Shown piece after piece: positions 42,947-51,629 of a stretch of 64,000 bases of DNA (the stretch's first letter is position 1; each line of letters starts with the position of its first letter). The DNA comes from Collinsella sp. (GTDB taxonomy: Bacteria; Actinomycetota; Coriobacteriia; Coriobacteriales; Coriobacteriaceae), in NCBI GenBank assembly GCA_019419505.1, contig DXZS01000017.1, forward strand, positions 127,032 to 191,031. The letters run 5' to 3'. The notes beneath the pieces are model-generated. The model was given only the letters and a program-made list of their open reading frames with translations, was not told the DNA's origin and searched no databases. Position numbers and translations under genes: made by a program.

Positions 42947-44410
42947 ATGAGCTCTGAAAAACGAGGAACGATTGGTTCGTTCGCTCTGCTGGGCATGACG
43001 GTCGCCGCCGTGTTCGGTATCAAGAACATCATCAACAACAACGCGGCTATCGGCTTGGCAGCCGCGCCGTCGTTCTTCTTCGCCACGCTTTTGTACTTTG
43101 TCCCCTATACCCTGGTTACCGCCGAGTTTGTCGGCCTCAACAAGGACTCCGAGTCGGGCGTGTACGCCTGGGTCAAGACCTCGATGGGCGGCCGCTGGGC
43201 ATTCCTGACGGCGTTTAGCTACTGGTTCGTCAACCTGTTCTTCTTTGCGTCCGTCCTGCCCAATGTCATCATCTACGCGAGCTACGTGTTCTTTGGTGCC
43301 AATGCTGAGCTTTCGCAGCTGTGGATCACCATTATTGAGATCGTCGTCTTTGCTATTGCCACGTGGGTTTCGACCAAGGGCGCTAAGTGGATTGGCTCCA
43401 TTTCCTCCTTCGGTTCGACCGCGGCTCTCGGCCTGACCGCCGTGTTCATCCTGCTGTCCCTGGCTGCTGCCTTTGGCGGCGTTGAGTTCGCTACGGCTCC
43501 TACTCCCGCTAACATGGCTCCCGACATGAGCAACTTCGCAACTGCGTGGGGCTTCTTCGGTACGCTTGCCTGGATCATCCAGGGCGTTGGCGGCGCTGAG
43601 TCTGTCGGCGTGTTCCTTAACGACCTTAAGGGTGGCGTCAAGGCCTTCGTGCGCACCGTCGTTATCGCCGGCCTGACCATCGGCCTTCTGTATGCAGGCG
43701 CTTCGCTGCTGGTTAACCTGTTCATCCCCGAGGGCGGCGTTGCCATCTCCACCGGTATCTTCGACGTATTCGGCGCTGTCTTTGCCCACTTTGGCATTCC
43801 CATGGAAGTGTCTACGCGCGCCATCGGCTTGATCCTTCTCGCCGCCACGCTGGGCTCCCTCATGATGTGGACCTCTGCTCCCATCAAGGTTTTCTTCACC
43901 GAGATCCCCAAGGGCGTCTTTGGTAGCAAGATCGTCGAGCTCAACGAGCATGGCATTCCTGCCCGCGCTGCTTGGCTGCAGTTCGCCATCGTCGTCCCCA
44001 TCCTGATCATTCCGGCCCTGGGCTCCGGTAACCTCGACGACCTGCTCATGATCGTCACCAACATGACTGCTGCCACCGCTCTGCTCCCACCGCTGCTGAT
44101 TTTGCTTGCCTACTTTATGCTGCGCAAGAACTTTGACGCAGCTCCCCGTGGCTTCCGCATGGGTTCGCGCAGCTTTGGCCTGGTCGTTGCCGCATTCCTG
44201 CTTGTGGTCTTCTGCTTCGTGCTTATCTGCGGCACCATTCCGCTCGATCAGCCTCTGTGGCTGACGCTGGTCTACAACGTTGGCGGCGTGGTTGTCTTCT
44301 TGGGCCTTGCCGTGATGTGGTACAACCGCTACATCAACCGTCTGCGCGAGACCGATCCCGAGGCCGCCGAGAGCGAGCTGCGCCCCTCCGTCCTCGACAT
44401 GATGGAGTAG
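42947..44410 (+). CDS. APC-superfamily permease
   Basis: A 487-residue membrane protein with 12 helices, opening GSFALLGMTVAAVFGIKNI and carrying the family motif around SGVYAWVKTSMGGRWAFL and the large cytoplasmic loop VSTKGAKWIGSIS. It resembles the amino-acid transporter branch that includes glutamate/GABA-type antiporters; the ligand is uncertain. The ATG is preceded by GGGAGG. It follows ebgC by about 150 bases and has no obvious galactoside role, so it may be a separate unit. A good terminator lies downstream. Confidence 0.88.
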   Translation: MSSEKRGTIGSFALLGMTVAAVFGIKNIINNNAAIGLAAAPSFFFATLLYFVPYTLVTAEFVGLNKDSESGVYAWVKTSMGGRWAFLTAFSYWFVNLFFFASVLPNVIIYASYVFFGANAELSQLWITIIEIVVFAIATWVSTKGAKWIGSISSFGSTAALGLTAVFILLSLAAAFGGVEFATAPTPANMAPDMSNFATAWGFFGTLAWIIQGVGGAESVGVFLNDLKGGVKAFVRTVVIAGLTIGLLYAGASLLVNLFIPEGGVAISTGIFDVFGAVFAHFGIPMEVSTRAIGLILLAATLGSLMMWTSAPIKVFFTEIPKGVFGSKIVELNEHGIPARAAWLQFAIVVPILIIPALGSGNLDDLLMIVTNMTAATALLPPLLILLAYFMLRKNFDAAPRGFRMGSRSFGLVVAAFLLVVFCFVLICGTIPLDQPLWLTLVYNVGGVVVFLGLAVMWYNRYINRLRETDPEAAESELRPSVLDMME

Positions 44411-44456
44411 CGGCTAGGATTAATCTACGGCTGTGGAACAAATCGATTCCCTTTCC

Positions 44457-44490
44457 TAAGGAGGGGCCTTACGAGGCCCCTCCTTTTGTG
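44457..44490 (+). terminator. Terminator of the APC permease gene
   Basis: GGAGGGGCCT-TACG-AGGCCCCTCC followed by TTTTGTGTTTT. Confidence 0.95.
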
Positions 44491-44509
44491 TTTTGGGGCA
44501 TGGCTTTGG

Positions 44510-44739
44510 ACCCCGTGGGCAAAAAATGCCAAATATGAGTACTGTTGCAAAATAAGTGCCATATCTATCGGCCTGTTCTGAGCAAAAATGGGCTCAAAAT
44601 CAATTTATCAAACCCCCTTTAAAGGGCGTTTGACGGCTTTCAACCTCTTCGAATCGCTCAAAGTAGGCAACTAGCTTTCGATTTTGCTGCTACTAAATTG
44701 GTGACAGTACTCATATTTGCCACTTTTTGACCATGGGGT
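44510..44739. mobile_element. MITE-like element with long terminal inverted repeats
   Basis: About 230 bases with ends ACCCC..GGGGT. The first 38 bases and the complement of the last 39 match except for five or so positions; both contain CAAATATGAGTACTGT. The AT-rich interior holds no reading frame. No target-site duplication is evident. The interval from here to the HPr gene holds only the -10-like TACAAT at about 44772. Confidence 0.8.
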
Positions 44740-44831
44740 ATCCGGAGGGGCCCTCGATAAGCATCTAACGCTACAATAACTACCACGTGGCTGGGTTTGC
44801 CGGCCGAATGTGTGATGTCGTGGGAGGGGAC

Positions 44832-45080
44832 ATGGTCGAGTTTACAAAGACGATTAAAGATCCGTTGGGACTACACGCCCGCCCGGTTGCGCTGCTCTAT
44901 GACATCATTGCCAAGCACCGTAGCGACGTGTCGGTCAGCATCGGCGACCGCCATACCGACGGTCGCGACGTTATGGGCCTCATGGCTCTCTACGGCGAGT
45001 GCGGCGAGGACATCATCTTTCGCGTTTCGGGCGTAGACGAGGCTTCCTGCGTTACGTCGATCAGAAACCTCTCGCTCTAA
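44832..45080 (+). CDS. HPr-family phosphocarrier protein
   Basis: An 82-residue protein of the PTS HPr family. The active-site histidine is H15 in LGLHARPVALL. At the regulatory position 46, where HPr proteins of the Firmicutes have serine (in KSIMG), the residue here is aspartate (GRDVMGL), so phosphorylation by an HPr kinase is not possible and the site is permanently acidic. The usual ATG is at 44832 with GGGAGG. It stands alone with its own terminator. It may be the general HPr or a special one; no EI or EII gene is near. Confidence 0.9.
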   Translation: MVEFTKTIKDPLGLHARPVALLYDIIAKHRSDVSVSIGDRHTDGRDVMGLMALYGECGEDIIFRVSGVDEASCVTSIRNLSL

Positions 45081-45089
45081 GCATGACAG

Positions 45090-45129
45090 GGCGCGGCAAA
45101 GGACAGCTCTTTGCCGCGCCGTTTTGTTT
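45090..45129 (+). terminator. Terminator of the HPr gene
   Basis: GGCGCGGCAAAG pairs with CTTTGCCGCGCC, then GTTTTGTTT. Confidence 0.93.
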
Positions 45130-45172
45130 CGTATAGGAAACTTTTTCGAAATCTGAATGTGGACCCTTTCCA

Positions 45173-45226
45173 AAAAGTTAACCACGTGTTAGTTTACTAT
45201 AGCGAACATAGGCGTGGTTAACTTTT
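45173..45226. promoter_or_regulatory. Large dyad upstream of feo operon (candidate metal-regulator site)
   Basis: AAAAGTTAACCACG (45173-45186) and its exact complement (45213-45226) are 26 bases apart. A TATAGC/TACTAT-like -10 lies in the spacer. It precedes the first feoA by 43 bases. Binding by an iron-sensing DtxR/IdeR or Fur-type regulator is inferred from position alone. Confidence 0.6.
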
Positions 45227-45268
45227 ACCGTGTCGATGTTAAGGACGAACTGACGTTAGGAGCCACTC

Positions 45269-45511
45269 ATGTCTTGCGGACCGCAGATGCCGGCAATGCC
45301 GCTTTCGATGGTAAAAGCGGGCGAAACCGTGCGCGTGTCTCGTGTAAAGGGCAATGAGGATATGAAGCACCACCTCAAGGACCTCGGCTTTGTCGAGGGC
45401 AGCGAAATCCACGTGGTGAGCTCGAGTGGCGCCAATATCATCGTCACTGTGCTGGGCGCACGCTTTGGCATCGATTCCAAGGTCGCCATGCACATCATGA
45501 CCGTCGGTTAG
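45269..45511 (+). CDS. feoA: FeoA-domain ferrous iron transport protein
   Basis: An 80-residue SH3-like protein. VRVSRVKGNEDMKHHLKDLGFVEGSEIHVVS shows the typical FeoA fold (K-G-x-x-x-x-x-x-L-x-x-L-G-F) and the end VAMHIMTVG closes the barrel. It modulates FeoB. The N-terminal Cys (MSCGPQM) is unusual. ATG follows TAGGAG. First gene of the operon, 40 bases before the second feoA. Confidence 0.92.
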   Translation: MSCGPQMPAMPLSMVKAGETVRVSRVKGNEDMKHHLKDLGFVEGSEIHVVSSSGANIIVTVLGARFGIDSKVAMHIMTVG

Positions 45512-45550
45512 TTCGCAGCATTTGATAAAAACCGAAAGGGGGACAAGAGG

Positions 45551-45772
45551 ATGAAGACGTTGGGTGACGTTAAGGTGGGCGAGAGCTCTACCATCGTCAA
45601 GCTTCACGGTGAGGGTGCGCTTCGCCGCCACCTTATGGACCTGGGGCTCATCAAGGGCACTTCGTTCAAGGTCGTGAAGGTGGCACCGCTCGGTGATCCG
45701 GTCGAGATCAACGTGCGCGGCTACGAGCTTTCCATCCGCAAGGAGGAGGCGGCCGTCGTCGAGGTCCAGTAA
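45551..45772 (+). CDS. feoA: FeoA-domain ferrous iron transport protein (second copy)
   Basis: A 73-residue FeoA domain: SSTIVKLHGEGALRRHLMDLGLIKGTSFKVVKVAPLGDPVEINVRGYELSIRKEEA, a full match to the family including the PLGDPVE loop. Tandem small feoA genes ahead of feoB are common in anaerobes. The ATG is preceded by AAAGGGGG. It lies 123 bases before feoB, and this gap contains an inverted repeat. Confidence 0.94.
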   Translation: MKTLGDVKVGESSTIVKLHGEGALRRHLMDLGLIKGTSFKVVKVAPLGDPVEINVRGYELSIRKEEAAVVEVQ

Positions 45773-45800
45773 GGGCTCGCTACGTATATTTCTGCAGATA

Positions 45801-45820
45801 AAGTTAGGTTTTTCTAACTT
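45801..45820. promoter_or_regulatory. Inverted repeat between feoA and feoB
   Basis: AAGTTAG (45801-45807) and CTAACTT (45814-45820) around GTTTTT. The half-site resembles the DtxR/IdeR consensus (TTAGGTTAG) and shares AAGTTA with the dyad at 45173. It lies 75 bases before feoB, so feoB may have its own iron-regulated promoter. Confidence 0.55.
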
Positions 45821-45895
45821 AATGCTGCAACTTTGAAGCACATTATCCAGCCTGCGCGGAGAAAGCAGCGCGGGCACACAAGGAAGAAGGATTGA

Positions 45896-48223
45896 ATGGC
45901 GGATTCTCAGATCCATGTCGCGCTGGCGGGTAACCCCAACTGCGGCAAGACCACGCTTTTCAACCTGATCACCGGCGCCAACGGCTACGTTGGCAACTGG
46001 CCCGGCGTCACGGTTGAGAAAAAGGAAGCCAAGCTTCTGAGCGACAAGAACGTTACCATCACAGACCTCCCCGGCATCTACTCGCTTTCCCCCTACAGCC
46101 CCGAGGAGCAATGCTCGCGCGATTACCTCATGAGCGGCGAGCCCGATGTAGTCGTCCAGGTGGTCGACGCCACCAACCTCGAGCGCAACCTGTACCTGGC
46201 GCTTCAGGTTATCGAGACCGGCCTGCCCGTGGTCGTCGCCCTCAACATGGCCGACTTGGTCGAGAAGAACGGCGACAAGATCGACACGGACAAGCTCTCC
46301 AAGAAGCTCGGCTGCCCGGTCATGATGATCTCGGCTCTTAAGAACAAGGGTATCAAGGAGCTGTTCGAGCAGGTTAAGAAGTTCGCTGCTTCCAAGGGCC
46401 AAGTGCCGGAGCACAAGTTCGATTCCTCCATCGAGGACGTTCTGGACCACATCGAGAATAACCTGCCTGCGAGCGTTCCCGCCAACAAGCGCCGCTATTA
46501 CGCCGTCAAGCTGTTCGAGCGTGATGCAGACGCCTGCAAGCTCATCAACCTCACCAAGGAGAAGGCCGCTCGCGTGGAGCAGCTGGTCGCCCAGTGCGAG
46601 CAGGACTGCGACGACGACGCCGAGTCCATCATCACCGGCGAGCGTTACGGCGTGATTGCCCACATCATTGACGAGTGCCTCACCAAGGCTCCGGCAAAGA
46701 TGAGCACCTCCGAGAAGATCGACCGCGTGGTTACCAACCGTATCCTGGGCCTGCCGATCTTTGTGGTCATCATGTTCTGCGTGTACTACATCGCCGTTTC
46801 TACCTTGGGCGGCACGGTGACCGACTTCACCAACGACCAGCTCTTCGGCACCGACGGTTGGTACGTGCTCGGTCAGGGCCGCGACGCCTACGACGCGGCC
46901 GTCGAGGCTGCGGGCGACAATGCCGACTCGGTCGACCCGGCACAGTACGGCCCCTATGTCCCGGGTATCACCACCGTGGTGCACGACGCCCTTGTGGCGG
47001 GCGGCACCGAGGACGGTGGCCTGGTCGATTCTCTGGTCTGCGACGGTATCGTCGGCGGCCTGGGTGCCATCTTTGGCTTTGTGCCGCAGATGTTCCTGCT
47101 GTTCGTCATGCTGTCCTTCCTGGAGGACTGCGGCTACATGGCCCGCGTCGCCTTCATCATGGACCGCGTGTTCCGCCGCTTTGGCCTGTCCGGTAAGTCC
47201 TTCATCCCCATGCTCGTGTCCTCGGGCTGCGGCGTTCCCGGCGTCATGGCTACCAAGACCATCGAGAACGAGAAGGACCGCCGCATGACGGTCATGACCA
47301 CCACGTTCATTCCCTGTGGCGCTAAGCTGCCGATTATCGCCCTGCTCATGGGTTCTATCATCGGCGATTCTTCCACCACCGCCGCGTGGATCAGTCCGCT
47401 CTTCTACTTCCTGGGCGTCTTTGCCGTCATCGCCTCGGGCCTCATGCTCAAGAAGACCAAGCTCTTCGCCGGTCGCCCGACGCCGTTTGTTATGGAGCTT
47501 CCTGCCTACCACTTCCCGGCGATTCGCTCTTGGGCGCTGCACGTGTGGGAGCGCTGCTGGGCCTTTATCAAGAAGGCCGGCACGGTCATCTTCGCGTCCA
47601 CCGTCGTGGTTTGGTTCCTCTCCAACTTTGGTAGCTACAACGGCTCCTTTGGCTTCCTGCCTGCAATGGAGGGCATCCCCGAGGAGTTCATGGACTACTC
47701 CGTGCTCGCCATGCTGGGCAACCTGGTCGCTTGGATCTTCGCCCCGCTTGGCTTTAGCACCTGGCAGGCAACTGCGCTGACCGTCTCGGGCCTTGTGGCT
47801 AAGGAGAACGTCGTCGCCACTGCCGGCTCGCTGCTGTCCGTGGCCGACGCCGCCGAGACTGACCCGAGCCTGTGGACCGCGTTCGCCGGCATGTTCCCGA
47901 CTATGGGCGCTTGCGTTGCCTTTGGCGCATTCAACCTGCTGTGCGCTCCGTGCTTTGCCGCCATGGGCACCATCCGCAACCAGATGGATTCCGGCAAGTG
48001 GACTGCGATCGCCATCGGTTACGAGTGCGCCTTCGCTTGGGTGATCGGCCTGTTCATCAACCAGTTCTACAACCTGCTTGTTCTGGGTCAGTTTGGCATC
48101 TGGACGGTTGTCGCCATCGTGCTGCTGGTTGCGATGCTCTTCCAGATCTTCCGTCCCATGCCCAAGCATGCATGGACCGACGAGGACGAGACCAACACTG
48201 CTTCCGCCGCAGTTTCCGCTTAA
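45896..48223 (+). CDS. feoB: Ferrous iron transporter FeoB
   Basis: A 775-residue membrane GTPase that imports Fe(II). The N-terminal G domain shows G1 GNPNCGKTTLFN, G3 DLPGIYSL and G4 NMAD, then the GDI helices, and from about residue 290 a membrane part with the Gate motifs (for example SSGCGVPGVMATKT and CGAKLPIIALLMG). The C-terminus is hydrophilic. The ATG follows GAAGAAGG. Length and order agree with the usual FeoB. The Cys-rich small protein downstream probably completes the system. Confidence 0.97.
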   Translation: MADSQIHVALAGNPNCGKTTLFNLITGANGYVGNWPGVTVEKKEAKLLSDKNVTITDLPGIYSLSPYSPEEQCSRDYLMSGEPDVVVQVVDATNLERNLYLALQVIETGLPVVVALNMADLVEKNGDKIDTDKLSKKLGCPVMMISALKNKGIKELFEQVKKFAASKGQVPEHKFDSSIEDVLDHIENNLPASVPANKRRYYAVKLFERDADACKLINLTKEKAARVEQLVAQCEQDCDDDAESIITGERYGVIAHIIDECLTKAPAKMSTSEKIDRVVTNRILGLPIFVVIMFCVYYIAVSTLGGTVTDFTNDQLFGTDGWYVLGQGRDAYDAAVEAAGDNADSVDPAQYGPYVPGITTVVHDALVAGGTEDGGLVDSLVCDGIVGGLGAIFGFVPQMFLLFVMLSFLEDCGYMARVAFIMDRVFRRFGLSGKSFIPMLVSSGCGVPGVMATKTIENEKDRRMTVMTTTFIPCGAKLPIIALLMGSIIGDSSTTAAWISPLFYFLGVFAVIASGLMLKKTKLFAGRPTPFVMELPAYHFPAIRSWALHVWERCWAFIKKAGTVIFASTVVVWFLSNFGSYNGSFGFLPAMEGIPEEFMDYSVLAMLGNLVAWIFAPLGFSTWQATALTVSGLVAKENVVATAGSLLSVADAAETDPSLWTAFAGMFPTMGACVAFGAFNLLCAPCFAAMGTIRNQMDSGKWTAIAIGYECAFAWVIGLFINQFYNLLVLGQFGIWTVVAIVLLVAMLFQIFRPMPKHAWTDEDETNTASAAVSA

Positions 48224-48252
48224 GTCCGAATAAGGATTAACCCCTTTCCATG

Positions 48253-48285
48253 AGCCCGGGTGTCCCAGCGACGCTCGGGCTTTTT
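48253..48285 (+). terminator. Terminator of feoB
   Basis: AGCCCG pairs with CGGGCT with partly paired interior, followed by TTTTT. Confidence 0.8.
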
Positions 48286-48398
48286 GGTGGGGGAGATGTG
48301 ACGTTTCCGCAGATAAAACCGACCAAAATAAACCTGTCTCTTTTTGGTAGGTGGAGAATGGGGTAAAGTAAGTGGCGGTTAACTAGAGGAGGCTTGCT

Positions 48399-48599
48399 AT
48401 GGCGCCTATCGATATTGTTGTACTGGCTGTTATCGGCATTGCGTTTGTCGCGGTATGCGTGCGCATCTACCGCAAGGGCACCTGCGCCGACTGCGCTCAG
48501 GGTGGCGTTTGCACGGGGCATTGCTCCAACAAAAAGACTTGTGCCGCGCTTAAGGGCGTAGACAAAATCGCCGAAGACTTGGGCCGCGGTATCAAATAA
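48399..48599 (+). CDS. FeoB-associated Cys-rich membrane protein
   Basis: A 66-residue protein with one N-terminal transmembrane helix (IVVLAVIGIAFVAVCVRI) and a Cys-rich cytoplasmic tail with the spacing CADCAQGGVC..C..KKTC, the pattern of the small protein family often found next to FeoB (FeoB-associated Cys-rich). The cysteines could hold an iron-sulfur cluster. The ATG follows GAGGAGG. It has its own short leader after the feoB terminator, so it may be expressed separately. Confidence 0.85.
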   Translation: MAPIDIVVLAVIGIAFVAVCVRIYRKGTCADCAQGGVCTGHCSNKKTCAALKGVDKIAEDLGRGIK

Positions 48600-48613
48600 G
48601 GTCTGGACATCCA

Positions 48614-48648
48614 AGCGCCCCGCGGGCATCCGTTCGCGGGGCGCTTTG
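48614..48648 (+). terminator. Terminator after the Cys-rich Feo protein
   Basis: AGCGCCCCGCG pairs with CGCGGGGCGCT, tail TTTGCGCATTT is weak in T. Confidence 0.8.
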
Positions 48649-48743
48649 CGCATTTGAGAGAGCGCTCGGCGAGTCGAAGAGTATTTTTGGGGTATCGTTA
48701 ACTGGACTATTAATTGGCAACTTATCTATAACGGAGTAACCGC

Positions 48744-49823
48744 ATGAGCGCTCGCGTAACCATGAAGGACATAGCCGCCGAGCTTGGCGTTTCCATCAAT
48801 ACCGTGCACAAGGCCCTGACGGGAAAGGCCGGCGTGAGCGAATCCGTGCGCGCCAAGGTGAACGCTAAGGCCGAGGCCATGGGCTATCACCGCAACACAA
48901 GTGCCTCAAGCCTGCGCCGCAAGGATATCAATCTGGTGTTTTGCCTGCCCCGCGCATCGCGCGAGGGAGCGTACTTTTTCCGTTACCTGTGGGAAGGCTG
49001 CAATCGCTTTGAACAGGAGGTCATCGACCGGGGCATTACGGTTGAGCGCGTTGAATTTGGCGTGGGCGGCTACGCTGATGCACTTGAGCAAATCGACGAG
49101 CGTCTGCAGGTGGGCGAGAAGATTGATGGCTTGCTCGCCTATGCGCCGGGCGACGATCGTGCGACTGAGCTTTTGGGGCAGATCGCCGAGGCGGGCGTGA
49201 CGATTGAGCTTGTCGACGGCGACCGTCCGCATTTGAATCGTTTGGGTGCGAGCTTGGCCGATTATTCGACGGCAGGTAGCCTTATGGCCGAGCAGGCGGC
49301 AAACCTGGTCAATGCTTCTGGGGCCGACGCCCGCGTGCTCCTTTTGACGGGCGACCCATATACCGATTCACACTATCTAACCGCCCGTGCCTTCCACAAT
49401 TACCTGCGCGAACGAGATATTCCATGGCAGGTCGAGGATCTTGCAGGTGCCCATGCGCAAGTCAAACAGCTCAAGCATGAGCTCGAAAAGCGCTTGAGTG
49501 CGCCGGACGCCCCTGAGCTCATTTGTAGCGTTTTTGCCGTTGGTTCCGAAGTGGTTGCCGATGCGCTTGTCTCGAGCGGCAAGGCCGGTCAGGTTATGGT
49601 GATCGGCAACGACCTGTTTCCCGAAAGCGCCCTGGCCTTGCGCCGCGGTATCTTTACCAATACTGTCTATAAGGACCCGACGAGCCTGGCGTATCGCGGC
49701 GCTAAGACGCTGGGCGATTATCTGCTGTGGGGAAAGACGCCGGCGGAGCCTGTGCAAAAGGGGGCTGTTGAGATGGTGTTTGCCAGCAACGTCGATCGTT
49801 ACTGCGAGCTCGCCGGAATCTAA
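48744..49823 (+). CDS. LacI-family regulator of the galacturonate/pectin locus
   Basis: A 359-residue regulator. The helix-turn-helix TMKDIAAELGVSINTVHKALTGKAGVSESVR (about 6-36) is of the LacI type; the rest is a sugar-binding-protein-like effector domain. It lies directly before uxaC-uxaB-uxaA in the same direction and is the likely reader of the AACGTT operators at 50002, 50041, 54811-54985 and 62174-62230. Its own upstream region has no matching site, so it may not be autoregulated. The effector is probably galacturonate, tagaturonate or KDG (inference). The ATG follows GGAG. Confidence 0.88.
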   Translation: MSARVTMKDIAAELGVSINTVHKALTGKAGVSESVRAKVNAKAEAMGYHRNTSASSLRRKDINLVFCLPRASREGAYFFRYLWEGCNRFEQEVIDRGITVERVEFGVGGYADALEQIDERLQVGEKIDGLLAYAPGDDRATELLGQIAEAGVTIELVDGDRPHLNRLGASLADYSTAGSLMAEQAANLVNASGADARVLLLTGDPYTDSHYLTARAFHNYLRERDIPWQVEDLAGAHAQVKQLKHELEKRLSAPDAPELICSVFAVGSEVVADALVSSGKAGQVMVIGNDLFPESALALRRGIFTNTVYKDPTSLAYRGAKTLGDYLLWGKTPAEPVQKGAVEMVFASNVDRYCELAGI

Positions 49824-49886
49824 TGCGTTTAGGGAGTTCCCTACTTGCCGCGTATTTTTTGGCAGGGGATCGAAAAATTGTTTCGA

Positions 49887-49925
49887 AGGCCGCTGATGGC
49901 GAATCTGCCGTCATCGGCCTTTCTT
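49887..49925 (+). terminator. Terminator of the LacI-type gene
   Basis: AAGGCCG.TGATG pairs with CATCGGCCTT (slightly bulged), then TCTTTA. Confidence 0.8.
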
Positions 49926-50001
49926 TATGCCGATCCAACGCAGGATCCATGGCTCGGCAACCGTTAATCGGTCAAAACCTACCGTTCGCCCCATGATGGT
50001 T

Positions 50002-50017
50002 AGGTGAACGTTCACCT
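50002..50017. promoter_or_regulatory. AACGTT operator A, on the uxaC -35
   Basis: AGGTGAACGTTCACCT is a perfect 16-base palindrome. Its right half TTCACC acts as the -35. Confidence 0.9.
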
Positions 50018-50040
50018 CGTAACGCATTTTGCACTAAGAT
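50011..50040 (+). promoter_or_regulatory. uxaC promoter
   Basis: -35 TTCACC (50011-50016), 18-base spacer, -10 TAAGAT (50035-50040); operators A and B overlap or adjoin both ends. Confidence 0.7.
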
Positions 50041-50054
50041 GGTGAACGTTCACC
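50041..50054. promoter_or_regulatory. AACGTT operator B, at the uxaC start site
   Basis: GGTGAACGTTCACC, perfect 14-base palindrome, 38 bases from operator A centre to centre. Confidence 0.9.
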
Positions 50055-50107
50055 TAGAGGATGACGAGCGTATTGTGCGCCCGCTCCGCAAACAAAGGGG
50101 TTGTTTG

Positions 50108-51535
50108 ATGAAAAACTTCATGGACGATCAGGATTTCCTGCTGAGCACCAAGACCGGCGAGGAGCTGTTCCACAACTTTGCCGAGGGCATGCCCATCGTC
50201 GACTACCATTGCCACATTTCTCCCAAGGAGATCTGGGAGGACAAGCGTTTCGAGAACATTACCGAGGTTTGGCTGGGCGGCGACCACTACAAGTGGCGCC
50301 TGATGCGCGCCAACGGCGTCGACGAGCGTTTTATCACTGGCGACGCCCCTGCTCGCGAGAAGTTCCAAAAGTGGGCCGAGACCCTGGGTCGCTGCGTTGG
50401 CAACCCCGTCTTTGAGTGGAGCCACCTGGAGCTTAAGCGCTACTTTGGCTACGAGGGCGTCCTCAATGGCAAGACTGCCCAGGAGGTCTGGGACCTTGCC
50501 AACGCCAAGCTCGCCGAGGCCAGCTTTACCTGCCGCAACCTGATCAAGCAGTCCAACGTCCGCATGATCTGCACTACCGACGACCCCGCCGACAGCTTTG
50601 AGTGGCACAAGAAGATTGCCGCCGATGACAGTTTTGACGTTCAGGTCGTTCCCGCCATGCGCCCCGACGCCGCTCTGCGCATCGAGCGCGGCCAGGAGTT
50701 CGCCGACTACTGCAAGCATCTTTCCGAGGTTGCCGGCGTTGAGGTCGGCGACTTTGAGGGCATGAAGTCTGCCATCTCCAAGCGCTACGACGTTGCTCAC
50801 GAGCTGGGCTGCCGCGCATCCGACCATGCACTCGACTACGTTATGTACGTACCGGCTACCGCTGACGAGATCGAGGCTATCTTTGCCAAGGGCCTGGCTG
50901 CTGAGCCGCTTACCGAGGAAGAAGTCCTCAAGTACAAGACTGCCTTTATGCAGTTTGTCGCCGGCGAGTATGTCCGCCTGGGCTGGGCCATGCAGCTGCA
51001 CTTTGGCTGCAAGCGCGACAACAACCGTGCCATGTTCGCCAAGCTCGGTCCCGACACCGGCTACGACTGCATCTCCAACTTCACGCCGTCCGACCAGCTC
51101 GCCGATTTCCTCAACTCCATCCAGGAGACCTGCGGTCTGCCCAAGACCATCCTGTACAGCCTGAATCCCATCGACAACACCATGATCGATACCGTCATGG
51201 GCTGCTTCCAGGAGGCTCCGACCGCCGGTAAGATCCAGAACGGCTCCGCCTGGTGGTTCAACGACAACGAGGTCGGTATGCGCGAGCAGCTCACGGCCCT
51301 GGCAAACGAGGGCGTGCTGGGCAACTTTGTGGGCATGCTTACCGACTCCCGCTCTTTCCTGTCCTATCCGCGCCACGAGTACTTCCGTCGCGTGCTGTGC
51401 AGCGTGATCGGCGAGTGGGTCGAGCAGGGCAAGTACCCGGCCGACATGGAGCTGCTGGGCAGTATCGTGCGCGACATCAGCTACAACAATGCGGTCCGCT
51501 ACTTTGGCTTTGACCTGGACACCGTCGAGGCCTAA
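50108..51535 (+). CDS. uxaC: Glucuronate/galacturonate isomerase UxaC
   Basis: Converts D-galacturonate to D-tagaturonate (and glucuronate to fructuronate). A 475-residue TIM-barrel protein with the metal-site IVDYHCHISPKEIWED, LIKQSNVRMICTTDDPADSFEWH and WWFNDNEVGM segments of the family. I chose ATG 50108, which follows AAAGGGGTTG; the frame is open to 50039, which lies inside operator B. First structural gene of the uronate operon, 95 bases before uxaB. Confidence 0.95.
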   Translation: MKNFMDDQDFLLSTKTGEELFHNFAEGMPIVDYHCHISPKEIWEDKRFENITEVWLGGDHYKWRLMRANGVDERFITGDAPAREKFQKWAETLGRCVGNPVFEWSHLELKRYFGYEGVLNGKTAQEVWDLANAKLAEASFTCRNLIKQSNVRMICTTDDPADSFEWHKKIAADDSFDVQVVPAMRPDAALRIERGQEFADYCKHLSEVAGVEVGDFEGMKSAISKRYDVAHELGCRASDHALDYVMYVPATADEIEAIFAKGLAAEPLTEEEVLKYKTAFMQFVAGEYVRLGWAMQLHFGCKRDNNRAMFAKLGPDTGYDCISNFTPSDQLADFLNSIQETCGLPKTILYSLNPIDNTMIDTVMGCFQEAPTAGKIQNGSAWWFNDNEVGMREQLTALANEGVLGNFVGMLTDSRSFLSYPRHEYFRRVLCSVIGEWVEQGKYPADMELLGSIVRDISYNNAVRYFGFDLDTVEA

Positions 51536-51629
51536 GCCCGCATCGAATCACATCGAACCCTGGGCGCCGTTGCCACACGCGGAGCCCCGTTTTGCTTGCA
51601 CGCTAACAGACATCTAAGGAGACACATAG

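Noticed and set aside
41258..43951. Open frame of 897 codons opposite ebgA, ebgC and the permease
   Set aside because: It runs across three real genes on the other strand and shows only low-complexity composition.
45239..48169. Open frame of 976 codons opposite feoA-feoB
   Set aside because: It mirrors the high-GC third codon positions of feoB, has no family features, and FeoB is unmistakable.
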